This document shows positions 26,477-34,824 of a DNA stretch of 64,000 nt, in pieces. Within the stretch, counting starts at the first letter, position 1. Each line of letters starts with the position of its first letter. The DNA lies in assembly GCF_003583985.1 (NCBI RefSeq), contig NZ_QXML01000001.1, positions 186,001 through 250,000 on the forward strand, in the 5' to 3' direction. Source of the stretch: Algoriphagus lacus (lineage in GTDB: Bacteria > Bacteroidota > Bacteroidia > Cytophagales > Cyclobacteriaceae). The notes beneath the pieces were generated by a model. It had not been told where the DNA came from. It did no database searches and was given only the letters and a program-made list of their open reading frames with translations. A program made the translations under genes and the position numbers.

Positions 26477-27259
26477 TCAGTTCAGGTTATATTCTGCTTG
26501 AATCAATTCCAATAGGCGGCCCGCATCAGTTCTCAAGGCTTCTGCCCTTATGCTATTGCCCTTGGTCATCTTGGATAAGTAGTGGATCTGGAAAGCCACT
26601 TCATTGATGACCGCAAAATCATCCGTGATCAATTGGGGGTTGGTGGTTGGGACGACGAATTTCAATTCTGCGTCCATGGTGTTATTCAATTCCAGGGAAT
26701 TAAAAACCTTCCCCCCCATTTCGCGAAAGGTGGACTTGGTCCGGTTGTCATTCTCGTCCCATTCTTCCAATACCTTTACTTTTTTCTCATAATTAAGCAA
26801 TTCATTCACGACGTTGCGTTTGCTGATCAGCCGTAGGCTTCCTGCATTTTTCAGCTGCTGAATGGTACCGTCGGAATAGAAAAATGCCCTGTCATTGAAT
26901 ACTTGCCGGGCTAAATAGTACATCTGGTTTCCGAATAAATTCCGATCCTTGGAAAGCATCATTTGCGCCAGGGAATCCATCAAAACGCTTTTCTCTTTCC
27001 GGAAGGCGATGTAACCGTTGAGGTTTGCCGTGTCCATTTTCAAATCCTCCACCAGGGAAAGGATGTAATCCCGTTCCACCTTTTGGGCAGTAAGCGATTC
27101 CCGATAATTCTCTGCAAGGAACCCGCAGAATACCGCCAAAAACAACATGAAGAACTCTTTGAAATAGGATTTCCAAGTCCCTTTTGAATTGGAAGCAGCC
27201 TCCGTGGGTGGATGGCTTTCCTCGGTTTGTTCCTTCGGGATACTTTGATTTTCGTCCAT
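26477..27259 (-). CDS. Single-pass membrane protein of the array (subfamily C)
   Basis: 260 residues. A hydrophilic, Glu/Ser-rich cytoplasmic start of about 28 residues precedes the conserved anchor WKSYFKEFFMLFLAVFCGFL and AENYRE. The long external domain starts with QKVERDYILSLVEDLKMDT and contains IQQLKNAGSLRLISKRNVV near residue 135. That element matches the ISSG..LISSD region of subfamilies A and B, so all three subfamilies probably share one extracytoplasmic domain type on different anchors. Spacing to the upstream copy is 3 bp. Function unknown. Confidence 0.85.
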   Translation of the reverse strand: MDENQSIPKEQTEESHPPTEAASNSKGTWKSYFKEFFMLFLAVFCGFLAENYRESLTAQKVERDYILSLVEDLKMDTANLNGYIAFRKEKSVLMDSLAQMMLSKDRNLFGNQMYYLARQVFNDRAFFYSDGTIQQLKNAGSLRLISKRNVVNELLNYEKKVKVLEEWDENDNRTKSTFREMGGKVFNSLELNNTMDAELKFVVPTTNPQLITDDFAVINEVAFQIHYLSKMTKGNSIRAEALRTDAGRLLELIQAEYNLN

Positions 27260-27262
27260 GAT

Positions 27263-28069
27263 TTATTCGATGTTATATTCTTTCTTTAAGGCCAAAATCA
27301 ACTCATGGGCCTGACTTTTAATCAATGGATAAGTCTCGGATATGACGAGCATAAAATAGAATTTTCTGTTTTCCAGACTGTTAGCAAATGCATTTAAAAG
27401 ATCTTTATCGCTGTTTTGAAGCGGTAGTGATGCATTTATCAGTGAATCTGCTATTTCGTTTTTTCTTGTCGGAAGAAGGGATGAAAAGGGTCTATAGTGA
27501 TAATTGTTCAGAATCCTGCTTTTGATTTCCAAAGTGGTGTTCCGTTTTATTTTGTCCGAATCAATCAATCCGGTTAGATAACCTTGCCTCGAATAATACT
27601 CGCTGATTTTATTGACCAGTTCCGCGTTTTTAAAATACCTCAAGTTTCCGGATTGGGTGATCTGAATGAGTGTTGCATCATTCCAAATTGCAGTGGGGGA
27701 AAAAGAAACCATCTGAGAATGGTAGTAAAATGATCCTCTGACTCCATTTACCGGAACACCTTGATGAATTATTTCACTGATACTGTCTATGCTCTTTAGG
27801 ATCACAAGTTTTTGTTCAATTGTTCCATTAATCATGATCGTATCGTTTTCAAGATCTTGGATCAGTGACTTTGCATATTCCTTTGCGTAGGCAATCTCGC
27901 TTTGGTTGTCCCGATAATTTTCCGCCAGAAACCCGCAGAATACCGCAAGGAAAAGCATGAGAAACTCCTTGAAATAGGAAATCAAGTTTCTCTTCGGAGG
28001 TGAGGTAGCCAATACAGGTTGTGTATTTTCGGCAGCTTGTATTTCGGGCTTAATTTGATTCTCTTCCAT
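27263..28069 (-). CDS. Single-pass membrane protein of the array (subfamily C)
   Basis: 268 residues. The cytoplasmic start MEENQIKPEIQAAENTQP is followed by ISYFKEFLMLFLAVFCGFLA and ENYRDN. The motif region reads LIQITQSGNLRYFKNAELVN. The ATG shares one base with the stop of the 28069 gene upstream (TGATG arrangement). The C-terminal half is basic and helical. It belongs to the same gene run as its neighbours. Confidence 0.85.
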   Translation of the reverse strand: MEENQIKPEIQAAENTQPVLATSPPKRNLISYFKEFLMLFLAVFCGFLAENYRDNQSEIAYAKEYAKSLIQDLENDTIMINGTIEQKLVILKSIDSISEIIHQGVPVNGVRGSFYYHSQMVSFSPTAIWNDATLIQITQSGNLRYFKNAELVNKISEYYSRQGYLTGLIDSDKIKRNTTLEIKSRILNNYHYRPFSSLLPTRKNEIADSLINASLPLQNSDKDLLNAFANSLENRKFYFMLVISETYPLIKSQAHELILALKKEYNIE

Positions 28070-28884
28070 CAGTCCTTTATTTTAAACTCTTTTCTAAGTA
28101 ATTGTAAGAGTTTTGTGTTCACATCCTTATAGACTTGGAAATGAACAGAACGGGTAGAAGCTAAGCCATTCATACCATAAATACCAAGTGCGTTGATGGT
28201 GCCTTGTTTGTCAAATTTTTCCAAAGATTTAAATTCAAAAGGTATGATTTCATCGGAAGCTTCATATGCTGCCGCTACTGTTATACTTGTCACGCTATCT
28301 TTTACTAGCATCCGATGAAAATCATAATCGTAATGAAGGACCAGCAACGGATTTATATACTCCTTTCTGATATCCGTCTCCAACCTTTGCCTGTCATTGA
28401 TATTGTTAATGGCAACGGATAAATCGCCGATCAGCTTTTGCAATTCACGGTTTTTGAAATATCTAAGAGAACCAGAATTTTGTAATTGCTCTAGGATGAC
28501 TGTTCTGGGTTCAAAAAGTGAAGGCGTTCTGTAAGCAATCCCATATAAAAAGTTAACAGAAAATTTTTTGGACACCTCGGTAAGGCTACTGTCTTCAAAA
28601 TAATGCATCAATTCCTGAAGTGCCTTTTCCTGCTTTATTCTGGTTTCAGTTTTAATTACCACAATGACTGAATCGGCCTTGAGCTCTTCGTAGAGGTTGA
28701 TTGCAAGCTCTTTTGCCCATGCTTCTTCAGTGAGCTTATCTCTATAGTTTTCTGCCATGAAACCTGCAAAAACAGCAAGAAACAGCATGAGAAATTCTTT
28801 GAAATAGGAAGTCCAGTTTCTTTTAATGGCTGTGGGATTCATTAAAGGTTGCTGGATTTCGGGGTTATTTGGGTTTTCTTCCAT
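28069..28884 (-). CDS. Single-pass membrane protein of the array (subfamily C)
   Basis: 271 residues, the longest of the array. The anchor is WTSYFKEFLMLFLAVFAGFM followed by AENYRDK; the motif region is ILEQLQNSGSLRYFKNRELQ. Its Gly-for-Cys change in the span (VFAGF instead of VFCGF) is unique among the four subfamily C members. It ends with TGA overlapping the next start by one base. Function unknown. Confidence 0.85.
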   Translation of the reverse strand: MEENPNNPEIQQPLMNPTAIKRNWTSYFKEFLMLFLAVFAGFMAENYRDKLTEEAWAKELAINLYEELKADSVIVVIKTETRIKQEKALQELMHYFEDSSLTEVSKKFSVNFLYGIAYRTPSLFEPRTVILEQLQNSGSLRYFKNRELQKLIGDLSVAINNINDRQRLETDIRKEYINPLLVLHYDYDFHRMLVKDSVTSITVAAAYEASDEIIPFEFKSLEKFDKQGTINALGIYGMNGLASTRSVHFQVYKDVNTKLLQLLRKEFKIKD

Positions 28885-28887
28885 ATC

Positions 28888-29661
28888 CTATTCAAGATCA
28901 TATTCTTTGTTCAGTAAATCGATCAGCCTGATTGCTTTATCATTCAATTGTGCCAGCCTGTCTTCAATAATGAAAGTGCTTCCTTTAAGTTGGTGTATAC
29001 AAAAGGCAAGGTCTTGTTGAAGGGCTGGGTCATAGGACCTAAGAGGTGGATTGTCAGTAGGCCTTTGAATTCCGGTAGCGGTTACCATTTGGTCAAAAAC
29101 AAACGGGTTGAATATTTGAGAGAGTACAGGGAAGGCATTGTACCGTTCTGTGCGATCATCTTCATGATTAGTAATTAATCTTTCTATTAATTTTTGATAT
29201 GCCATGATGCTATCTGTTGCCTGTTCATTTCGGATCAATCGCAGAGAGCCTGAATTTTTTAATTGGGCAAAAGTTCGGTCATTGTTTTGAAACCAGACAC
29301 TTCTTACCAGGCTTCTTCCAAAAAAATAAAGCTCATTTTCATGGCCTTTAATGGTTTGATTTCTTAGCAAAAGCATCAAAGAGTCCATTTGCGTCATCTT
29401 CAATTTTCTGAAATCCAAGGCTACCCGGATCGTGGCAGTATCAGATTTCAAATCCTCGATGAAAGATTGAATGAACTGCTTTTCCTGCCGCTTTTCTACC
29501 ATATTTCCCCGGTAATTTTCTGCCAGAAATCCGCAGAAAACAGCCAGAAACAGCATGAAAAATTCCTTGATGTAAGAACTCCAGTTTCTCTTTTTGAGGG
29601 AGCTGATCACCTCTTTGGTGGAAAGGTCTTTCTCATTTTCGGGGGCTTGGTTTTCTTCCAT
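28888..29661 (-). CDS. Single-pass membrane protein of the array (subfamily C)
   Basis: 257 residues from the ATG at 29661 (MEENQAPENEKDLSTKEVIS); an in-frame ATG at 29685 overlaps the upstream gene and is less likely. The anchor is WSSYIKEFFMLFLAVFCGFL, then AENYRGN; the motif region is FAQLKNSGSLRLIRNEQATD. It is the first membrane-protein gene after the sulfatase and NTF2-like genes, 4 bp downstream of the latter. Confidence 0.85.
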   Translation of the reverse strand: MEENQAPENEKDLSTKEVISSLKKRNWSSYIKEFFMLFLAVFCGFLAENYRGNMVEKRQEKQFIQSFIEDLKSDTATIRVALDFRKLKMTQMDSLMLLLRNQTIKGHENELYFFGRSLVRSVWFQNNDRTFAQLKNSGSLRLIRNEQATDSIMAYQKLIERLITNHEDDRTERYNAFPVLSQIFNPFVFDQMVTATGIQRPTDNPPLRSYDPALQQDLAFCIHQLKGSTFIIEDRLAQLNDKAIRLIDLLNKEYDLE

Positions 29662-29665
29662 CCCC

Positions 29666-30103
29666 TTAATTTTCCAAAGTGACAAACAACTGCGATCGGA
29701 TCAGCCAGGTCCCTGAGGCTTTGGTCCATTGTGCCGAATACTTTCCGCCAACAACAGGTTCTTCCGAGTTTTCATAGTATCCTTTCCAGGTTCCCGTCTC
29801 CCATGCCAATAGGGTTTTGGGATTGACCAGCACTTCATCCGGAGTCCGAACCCAATATATTTTGGGACCTTGAAGCGAGTTAATGTATGCTGCCTGAGCT
29901 TCTTTGCCTGAAATCAGCGTCCCTGCCCCGGTAGTGATAAACAGGTCGTCAGTGGAGAAGGTGGCATTCAACTCATGATCAAAATTCCGAAGGGCTTTGT
30001 TGGAAGCATCCCGTTGGGAAAGGATTTGGGCGATCTCAGAATCCTGTCCATAGGAAAAGCTGAGTATAAAAAGCCCCAAGAGAAGGAGAAGTGTGTTTTT
30101 CAT
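29666..30103 (-). CDS. Secreted NTF2-like protein (DUF4440/SnoaL type)
   Basis: 145 residues with a clear signal peptide (MKNTLLLLLGLFILSFSYGQ, cleavage likely after SYG). The mature domain has RDASNKALRNFDHELNATFS, then DDLFITTGAGTLISGKEA, and ends GTWLIRSQLFVTLEN, the usual order for a nuclear-transport-factor-2 fold. In such families this domain is a small-molecule pocket or an accessory domain. Its start overlaps the sulfatase stop by four bases (30100-30103), a strong sign of coupled translation and related function. Confidence 0.82.
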   Translation of the reverse strand: MKNTLLLLLGLFILSFSYGQDSEIAQILSQRDASNKALRNFDHELNATFSTDDLFITTGAGTLISGKEAQAAYINSLQGPKIYWVRTPDEVLVNPKTLLAWETGTWKGYYENSEEPVVGGKYSAQWTKASGTWLIRSQLFVTLEN

Positions 30104-31764
30104 GGTTTGATGTTTTGATTATTCAATCCTTCCCCTGCTTTCGGAGTAGGAGTGACGATTCCGACTTGTTTGGAGAATTTTTCCCATTCGAGGAGTAGCT
30201 CCTGGAATTTTTCAGGGTAAAGATCTTTCAGATTCTGCTGTTCCGATAAGTCGGTTTCTATATTGTAAAGCCCGAAGTTTTTCACTTCCAAGGGAGTAGT
30301 CGTATTTAAAAGCTTCCATTTTCCCTTTCTGAGCATCGCATTGCCTCGATGCTCGAGCCCAAAAACATAAGTAGAATCGTGGACCAGATCCTGTTTTCCT
30401 GTCAGTAAAGGCAAGATTGAGCTTCCTGCCAAAGGTTTTCTTGCTTTTCCCTGCCAGCTTTCGGGATAACTTACTTCTGCCAATTCATAAAAGGTAGGAG
30501 CCAAGTCCATCACGGTGAGGAAAGAGGAGTTGATGCTTCCTTTGCCTTCGACTTCTTTGCCCGCTATGATCATCGGGGCGTTCATCCCACCTTCGGTGGT
30601 ATATCCTTTGAAGTACAGAAATGGGGCTGATCCGGCCTCTGCCCATTGGGGGCCATAGGAGACAAAGGAGTTTTCTTTACCCATGTCCTCGAGTGCGTCA
30701 GAATAATTCTCCTGCAGAAAAGGCCCATAATACTCATGGTAGAAGAAATCCTCCGCGGCAGCGCCATTGTCGGACATAAAGACAATCAGGGTGTTTTCAT
30801 ACTGTCCGGTTTCTTTTAGGAAAGCAATCAACCTGCCGATATTGTAGTCCAAATTGTCCACCATGCCGGCATAGAGTTCCATTTTGCGGGCTTCCTTTTT
30901 CTGCTCCTCCGGAGAAAGGGAATCCCAAGGCTTGACCCGGGGATGAAGTGGGGGAAGCTGTGCATTAGGTGAAATCATCCCTGCTTTTTTTAGTGACACC
31001 AATCGCTGTTCGCGAAGTACCTCATAGCCTTTATCATAGCGGCCTTCGTATTTTTTCCAGTAGGTTGAATCCACTTGAAGTGGCCAATGTGGGGATGTGT
31101 AGGCCGCAAAAGCGAAAAAAGGTTTTCCATCCTTTGGGTTGGACTGAATGTATTCAATCAGTTTATCCGTGTAAAAGTCCGTGGAATAGGCACCGTCAGG
31201 CCACTTAACTTGGGCTCCATTTTCGGTATAAAGGGTAACCGGAAACTCAGGAAAAATGCCTTTCTCGCTGTAATGATTAGCACCCCCTTCCTCTTGGATC
31301 ACAAAAGATTTTTCAAAGCCTTTGTCAGCAGGATTTGCGCCTTCCATTCCTCCCAAATGCCATTTTCCGGCTATGTATGTGTGATAGCCTGCGTTTCGAA
31401 GTAATTCAGGGACAGGAATAATCCGATCACTGAGTCTGCCTTCGTATCCGGGCACACCAGTTACCAGTCCCTGTGAACCCATACCTGCAACATGGCTAAA
31501 ATTACCTGAGAGAAGCATCGCTCTCGTCACTGCACAAAACGGGGCAGTATGAAACCGGCTAAAGCGAATGCCTTGCCTGGCTAGTTCATCCAAGTTTGGT
31601 GTCTCAATATCTCCCCCAAAAGAACCCATGTCCGCATATCCTAAGTCATCTGCGACAATCAGAAGGATATTGGAGGCTTTTGGGGAAGGAGTGTCTTTTT
31701 TGCAGGAGAAAAGTGAAAGTCCAAACAGAACAAGCAGAGGGAAGGATTTTGCTTTACAATTCAT
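30100..31764 (-). CDS. Arylsulfatase-like lipoprotein with non-canonical CAVTR active-site motif
   Basis: 554 residues, exported with a lipobox at LSLFSC (Cys21). It has the alkaline-phosphatase-superfamily sulfatase plan: NILLIVADDLGYADMG with metal Asp39/Asp40, HTAPFCAVTRAMLLSGN at the nucleophile (Cys77), GKWHLGG near 135, and VFMSDNGAAAE for the second metal site. Sulfatases need C-x-[P/A]-x-R for conversion of Cys to formylglycine; here position 79 is Val (Cys-Ala-Val-Thr-Arg). Modification, and so activity, is uncertain. No formylglycine-generating enzyme is encoded in the window. It heads the long co-oriented gene run down to 21049. Confidence 0.9.
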   Translation of the reverse strand: MNCKAKSFPLLVLFGLSLFSCKKDTPSPKASNILLIVADDLGYADMGSFGGDIETPNLDELARQGIRFSRFHTAPFCAVTRAMLLSGNFSHVAGMGSQGLVTGVPGYEGRLSDRIIPVPELLRNAGYHTYIAGKWHLGGMEGANPADKGFEKSFVIQEEGGANHYSEKGIFPEFPVTLYTENGAQVKWPDGAYSTDFYTDKLIEYIQSNPKDGKPFFAFAAYTSPHWPLQVDSTYWKKYEGRYDKGYEVLREQRLVSLKKAGMISPNAQLPPLHPRVKPWDSLSPEEQKKEARKMELYAGMVDNLDYNIGRLIAFLKETGQYENTLIVFMSDNGAAAEDFFYHEYYGPFLQENYSDALEDMGKENSFVSYGPQWAEAGSAPFLYFKGYTTEGGMNAPMIIAGKEVEGKGSINSSFLTVMDLAPTFYELAEVSYPESWQGKARKPLAGSSILPLLTGKQDLVHDSTYVFGLEHRGNAMLRKGKWKLLNTTTPLEVKNFGLYNIETDLSEQQNLKDLYPEKFQELLLEWEKFSKQVGIVTPTPKAGEGLNNQNIKP

Positions 31765-31814
31765 GTTTTAGTTGTTGCCGTCTATTGAGGTACCGGACGA
31801 TTTCCATAAGATTT

Positions 31815-31844
31815 AACTTAGGTAGAAATTGCAGAAATTCAAGT
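31815..31844 (-). promoter_or_regulatory. Candidate Bacteroidota-type promoter of the sulfatase-headed run
   Basis: On the minus strand, TTG (31842-31844) is followed after 19 bp by TAAGTTAA (31815-31822), six of eight matches to the Bacteroidota consensus TTG-N19-TAnnTTTG. It sits about 50 bp upstream of the sulfatase ATG. Confidence 0.38.
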
Positions 31845-32131
31845 TGTTAAATCAGGTTTTAAGGCTTGTTGGAAAAAAAGTTTGAAGAATCTTCAAGGAA
31901 TAAAATAGATAATCCATCATTCCAATCTTTTCAATCTTGGACCAACTGTATGAATTTTTTCTCCAACAGCATGGATTATTTTCCCAAGGTTGATTGGCGG
32001 TTTTTCTTTTTTCTGAGCATATCCTAGACAAATTTTGACATTAGGAGTTGCTATTTTTTCAATTTAACTTCTTGAAAATAAAGGCTTTATTATTTCAAAG
32101 AATTTCATTTTTAACCATAACCCCAATCACT
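31845..32131. other. Divergent AT-rich intergenic region
   Basis: This separates the sulfatase run from the SMP-30-like lipoprotein gene. An in-frame plus-strand ATG at 32048 exists but gives a 28-residue leader without signal-peptide form, whereas the ATG at 32132 starts a proper lipoprotein signal. No other feature seen. Confidence 0.5.
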
Positions 32132-33862
32132 ATGAAACTTAAATTATTTCCCAGTGCAGCCACCTTGGCCTTGCTGATTGCAGTCTCAGCATGCCAAGAA
32201 TTTAATGAGCTTATTCCTTTGGGTGCCAATAGCAAAAAGGGCCCCAAACCCTTGGTAAAAGAGATTGCAAGTGGCGCAGTCATAAAGGGAGCCAATGGTA
32301 TCAACTTTGGCCCGGATGGCAATCTTTACATCGGATCGGTAAATGGGCAGGAAATTATCGTGATGAACAGTCAAACCGGAAAGATTCTGAATCGACTTGG
32401 ACCAAATGTGGGAGTGACCACTCCCGATGATTTGGCGTTCGGCCCTGACGGTTCTTTGTATTGGACAGATATTTTTACTGGATTCGTAAAGAGAAGGACT
32501 CCGGAAGGTGTGGTAACTGAGCAGTTTGTTGCTCCTGGTGTCAACCCGATTACCTTTTCTGAAGACGGGCGACTCATTGTCGGGCTTTGTTTCTTGGGTG
32601 ATGGCTTATATGAACTTGATCCCAATCTTGTTGATGCCCCACGGCCTATCATCATTTCCACACCGGAAAATCCATTTCCCCTTGGGTTTTTGAATGCGTT
32701 TGACTTTGGAGCCGACGGCATGTTGTATGGACCTATTTTTGCCGGAGATATCTTAGTCAAAGTAGACATCAACAGACCAGGTCCCCCTTCCACTAGTCCC
32801 TACACCGATGGAACGGTGACAGTGGTTTCGGCTGGCTTCACCGTCCCGGTTGCTGCGAAGTTTGATTCCAAAGGAGTCCTTCATGTCTTGGATCAGTCCG
32901 GTGGAGTTTTTAAAGTCAATACTGAGACGGGGGAAAAAACGCTTTTTGCCACCTTGGAGGGAGGAATGGACAATCTGGCCTTTGATTCCAAAGGGGCTTT
33001 ATTTATCTCAAATGCGGAGTCAGGATCAGTGGTAGAAATTCTGCCGAGTGGACAGCCTCGCACGGTAAGTGGTGGAGGGATGATCGGGCCTATGGGCTTG
33101 GCGGTATTACCTGGGGCAAATAATCAGGACGCTTTGTTTGTGGGTGATTTATACCGATTGCGAAAAATCAATGGGCTCACAGGAAGGTTGGAAAACACTT
33201 ATAAAGGGGATTTACTAAATGGCGAAGGCAATCTGACTACTTCTTTCTCCCTATCTGCAGACGGAGAGAATCTGATCGTTTCTTCCTGGTTTGGTGCGGT
33301 GGTTCAAGTATGGAATCCACAGACTGATCAGGTCGTGGAAAGCTTTCCGGTAGGGGCTCCGATTGATGCACTGCGATTTAAAGACGGAATTGTCACCTCC
33401 GATGTGGGACTTGGAGGAGTGATTTGGGCTAGTGACCATTCTATGATCCTGCCGATCGACAATGCAACAGTTTTTGCACCCAGCGGTCTGGCTACTGACG
33501 GAGAAAGGTTGTGGGTAGCTGACTGGGGTACAGGAATTGTTTGGCAGATTGATTTCAATGGAAATATTCCAAAGGCGCCGACCATTTTGGCAACAGGACT
33601 TGCAAATCCAGAAGGATTGGCTTGGGATAGTGACGGGACGTTGGTGGTAGTTGAATCAGGGGCTTCACGACTATCCCGTATTTCCTTGTCCACCGGTGAA
33701 GTGACTAAAATTGCGGATGGTCTGAAACTGAGTGCTCCTGCAGCTGGTTTGCCGAACTTTCCACCTACCTGGTGGTTTGATGGCGTAGCAATTGGTCAAT
33801 CCGGAGATATTTATGTCTCAGGGGGAGGCAAGAATGTGATTTACAAAGTCTCTAAATTCTGA
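32132..33862 (+). CDS. SMP-30/NHL-type beta-propeller lipoprotein
   Basis: 576 residues from the ATG at 32132. The lipoprotein signal runs MKLKLFPSAATLALLIAVSA to a lipobox Cys (about residue 21). The mature protein is made of repeated blades with the pattern GINFGPDGNLYIGS, LAFGPDGSLYWTD, NAFDFGADGMLYGPI, VAAKFDSKGVLHVLD and LAFDSKGALFISNA. This is the SMP-30/gluconolactonase/NHL propeller signature. These domains bind ligands or act as lactonases using a metal site, which cannot be confirmed here. It is a single gene with a terminator at 33909, probably surface or periplasmic. Confidence 0.82.
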   Translation: MKLKLFPSAATLALLIAVSACQEFNELIPLGANSKKGPKPLVKEIASGAVIKGANGINFGPDGNLYIGSVNGQEIIVMNSQTGKILNRLGPNVGVTTPDDLAFGPDGSLYWTDIFTGFVKRRTPEGVVTEQFVAPGVNPITFSEDGRLIVGLCFLGDGLYELDPNLVDAPRPIIISTPENPFPLGFLNAFDFGADGMLYGPIFAGDILVKVDINRPGPPSTSPYTDGTVTVVSAGFTVPVAAKFDSKGVLHVLDQSGGVFKVNTETGEKTLFATLEGGMDNLAFDSKGALFISNAESGSVVEILPSGQPRTVSGGGMIGPMGLAVLPGANNQDALFVGDLYRLRKINGLTGRLENTYKGDLLNGEGNLTTSFSLSADGENLIVSSWFGAVVQVWNPQTDQVVESFPVGAPIDALRFKDGIVTSDVGLGGVIWASDHSMILPIDNATVFAPSGLATDGERLWVADWGTGIVWQIDFNGNIPKAPTILATGLANPEGLAWDSDGTLVVVESGASRLSRISLSTGEVTKIADGLKLSAPAAGLPNFPPTWWFDGVAIGQSGDIYVSGGGKNVIYKVSKF

Positions 33863-33908
33863 GGTTCTTTCATTACAAAAAACAGCTTTTTAAACTAAAA
33901 TGGTGACC

Positions 33909-33947
33909 AACTCCTCCTTTTCCTTTTGGATATGGGGGAGTTTTTTT
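33909..33947 (+). terminator. Terminator of the propeller lipoprotein gene
   Basis: AACTCCTCC (33909-33917) pairs with GGGGGAGTT (33934-33942) across a 16-nt loop, followed by a run of T. It is 47 bp after the stop codon and 25 bp before the end of the convergent gene. Confidence 0.7.
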
Positions 33948-33971
33948 ATTTGATTTTCACCCAGATCTAGT

Positions 33972-34496
33972 TTATTTATCCCCAAGGGCATACTGATTTT
34001 TCTCCGCTGCCATGCCTCCTAAAATCACCCACTTGCCCTCCACTTTTTTCCAGGTATGGGTAATCTTTAAGGTCCCTTTTCTGACTACTTGATTGTCCTT
34101 GTCAGTCCAGAAATAATCCGTGTCATAAAACACCATCACCACATCCTCAATAGCATTGGAGGCCTTTTTGTGAAGGACATAGTTGTATTTCAGACCCGGA
34201 TCCTTATGTAAATCCAATATCCAACTGGCGATTTTACTTTTGTCGGAAACGCCATCCCCAAAACTTGGATAGCCGATGAAATTGGCATGCCAGAGTGTTT
34301 TATAGGAAACTGTGTCAATGTTTTGAACATACACCCAATAGAGTTCTTCCATATGCCAGGCCTCATTTTCCAGTTCGGTTTTGCTCACCGTCGGTATGGG
34401 GGTTTCGGCTTTTGAAGAATCTTGGGAGTTTTGATTGCAACTTATGGTAATGGAAAGAAGCAATGCAAACAGCGAATGATCAATTAATCTTTTCAT
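33972..34496 (-). CDS. NTF2-like lipoprotein
   Basis: 174 residues. The signal ends in the lipobox LSITISC (Cys about 20), then a Ser/Asp-rich linker. The domain has LENEAWHMEELYWVYVQNID, TLWHANFIGYPSFGDG, and strands GTLKITHTWKKVEGKWVILG, consistent with the SnoaL/DUF4440-type NTF2 fold. It is the third NTF2-like exported protein in the window and differs from the other two in carrying a lipid anchor. No catalytic residues can be assigned. Monocistronic. Confidence 0.78.
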   Translation of the reverse strand: MKRLIDHSLFALLLSITISCNQNSQDSSKAETPIPTVSKTELENEAWHMEELYWVYVQNIDTVSYKTLWHANFIGYPSFGDGVSDKSKIASWILDLHKDPGLKYNYVLHKKASNAIEDVVMVFYDTDYFWTDKDNQVVRKGTLKITHTWKKVEGKWVILGGMAAEKNQYALGDK

Positions 34497-34581
34497 TTTG
34501 AGTAAATGCTATGTTAAACTAATTTCTAAAAGTACTTTAGCCCGAATGGAGGATAGCCATTTTAAGTATGGCTAGACCAAA

Positions 34582-34692
34582 CTATTGATCTCCTTTCAGC
34601 TCTGTTACCAGATTCAATGACACCTTGAACCCAAGGGTTTCCCGGAAGTTTTCCTTGCCGATTTTTTCATAGTTCCTACCAAAGCGATTCAT
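34582..34692 (-). pseudogene. Orphan C-terminal gene fragment
   Basis: In the 328-bp gap between two lipoprotein genes, a 36-codon frame (MNRFGRNYEKIGKENFRETL, then GFKVSLNLVTELKGDQ and TAG) has coding-like composition and a basic amphipathic pattern. A stop lies seven codons upstream of its ATG. I recognise no family. It is likely the tail of a deleted gene; the rest of 34497-34824 shows no gene. Confidence 0.25.
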
Positions 34693-34824
34693 GAAGTTTA
34701 AAATTGATCATCGCCTTCAAGTCAGGACACCAGTGCTTTTGATTCTCCCTTTTTCTTATGGATTGTGCTTCTGGCAGGGTGACTTTTCTTCTGTTTTATC
34801 CGGATGTTTTCCTCCCCAGAAGTA

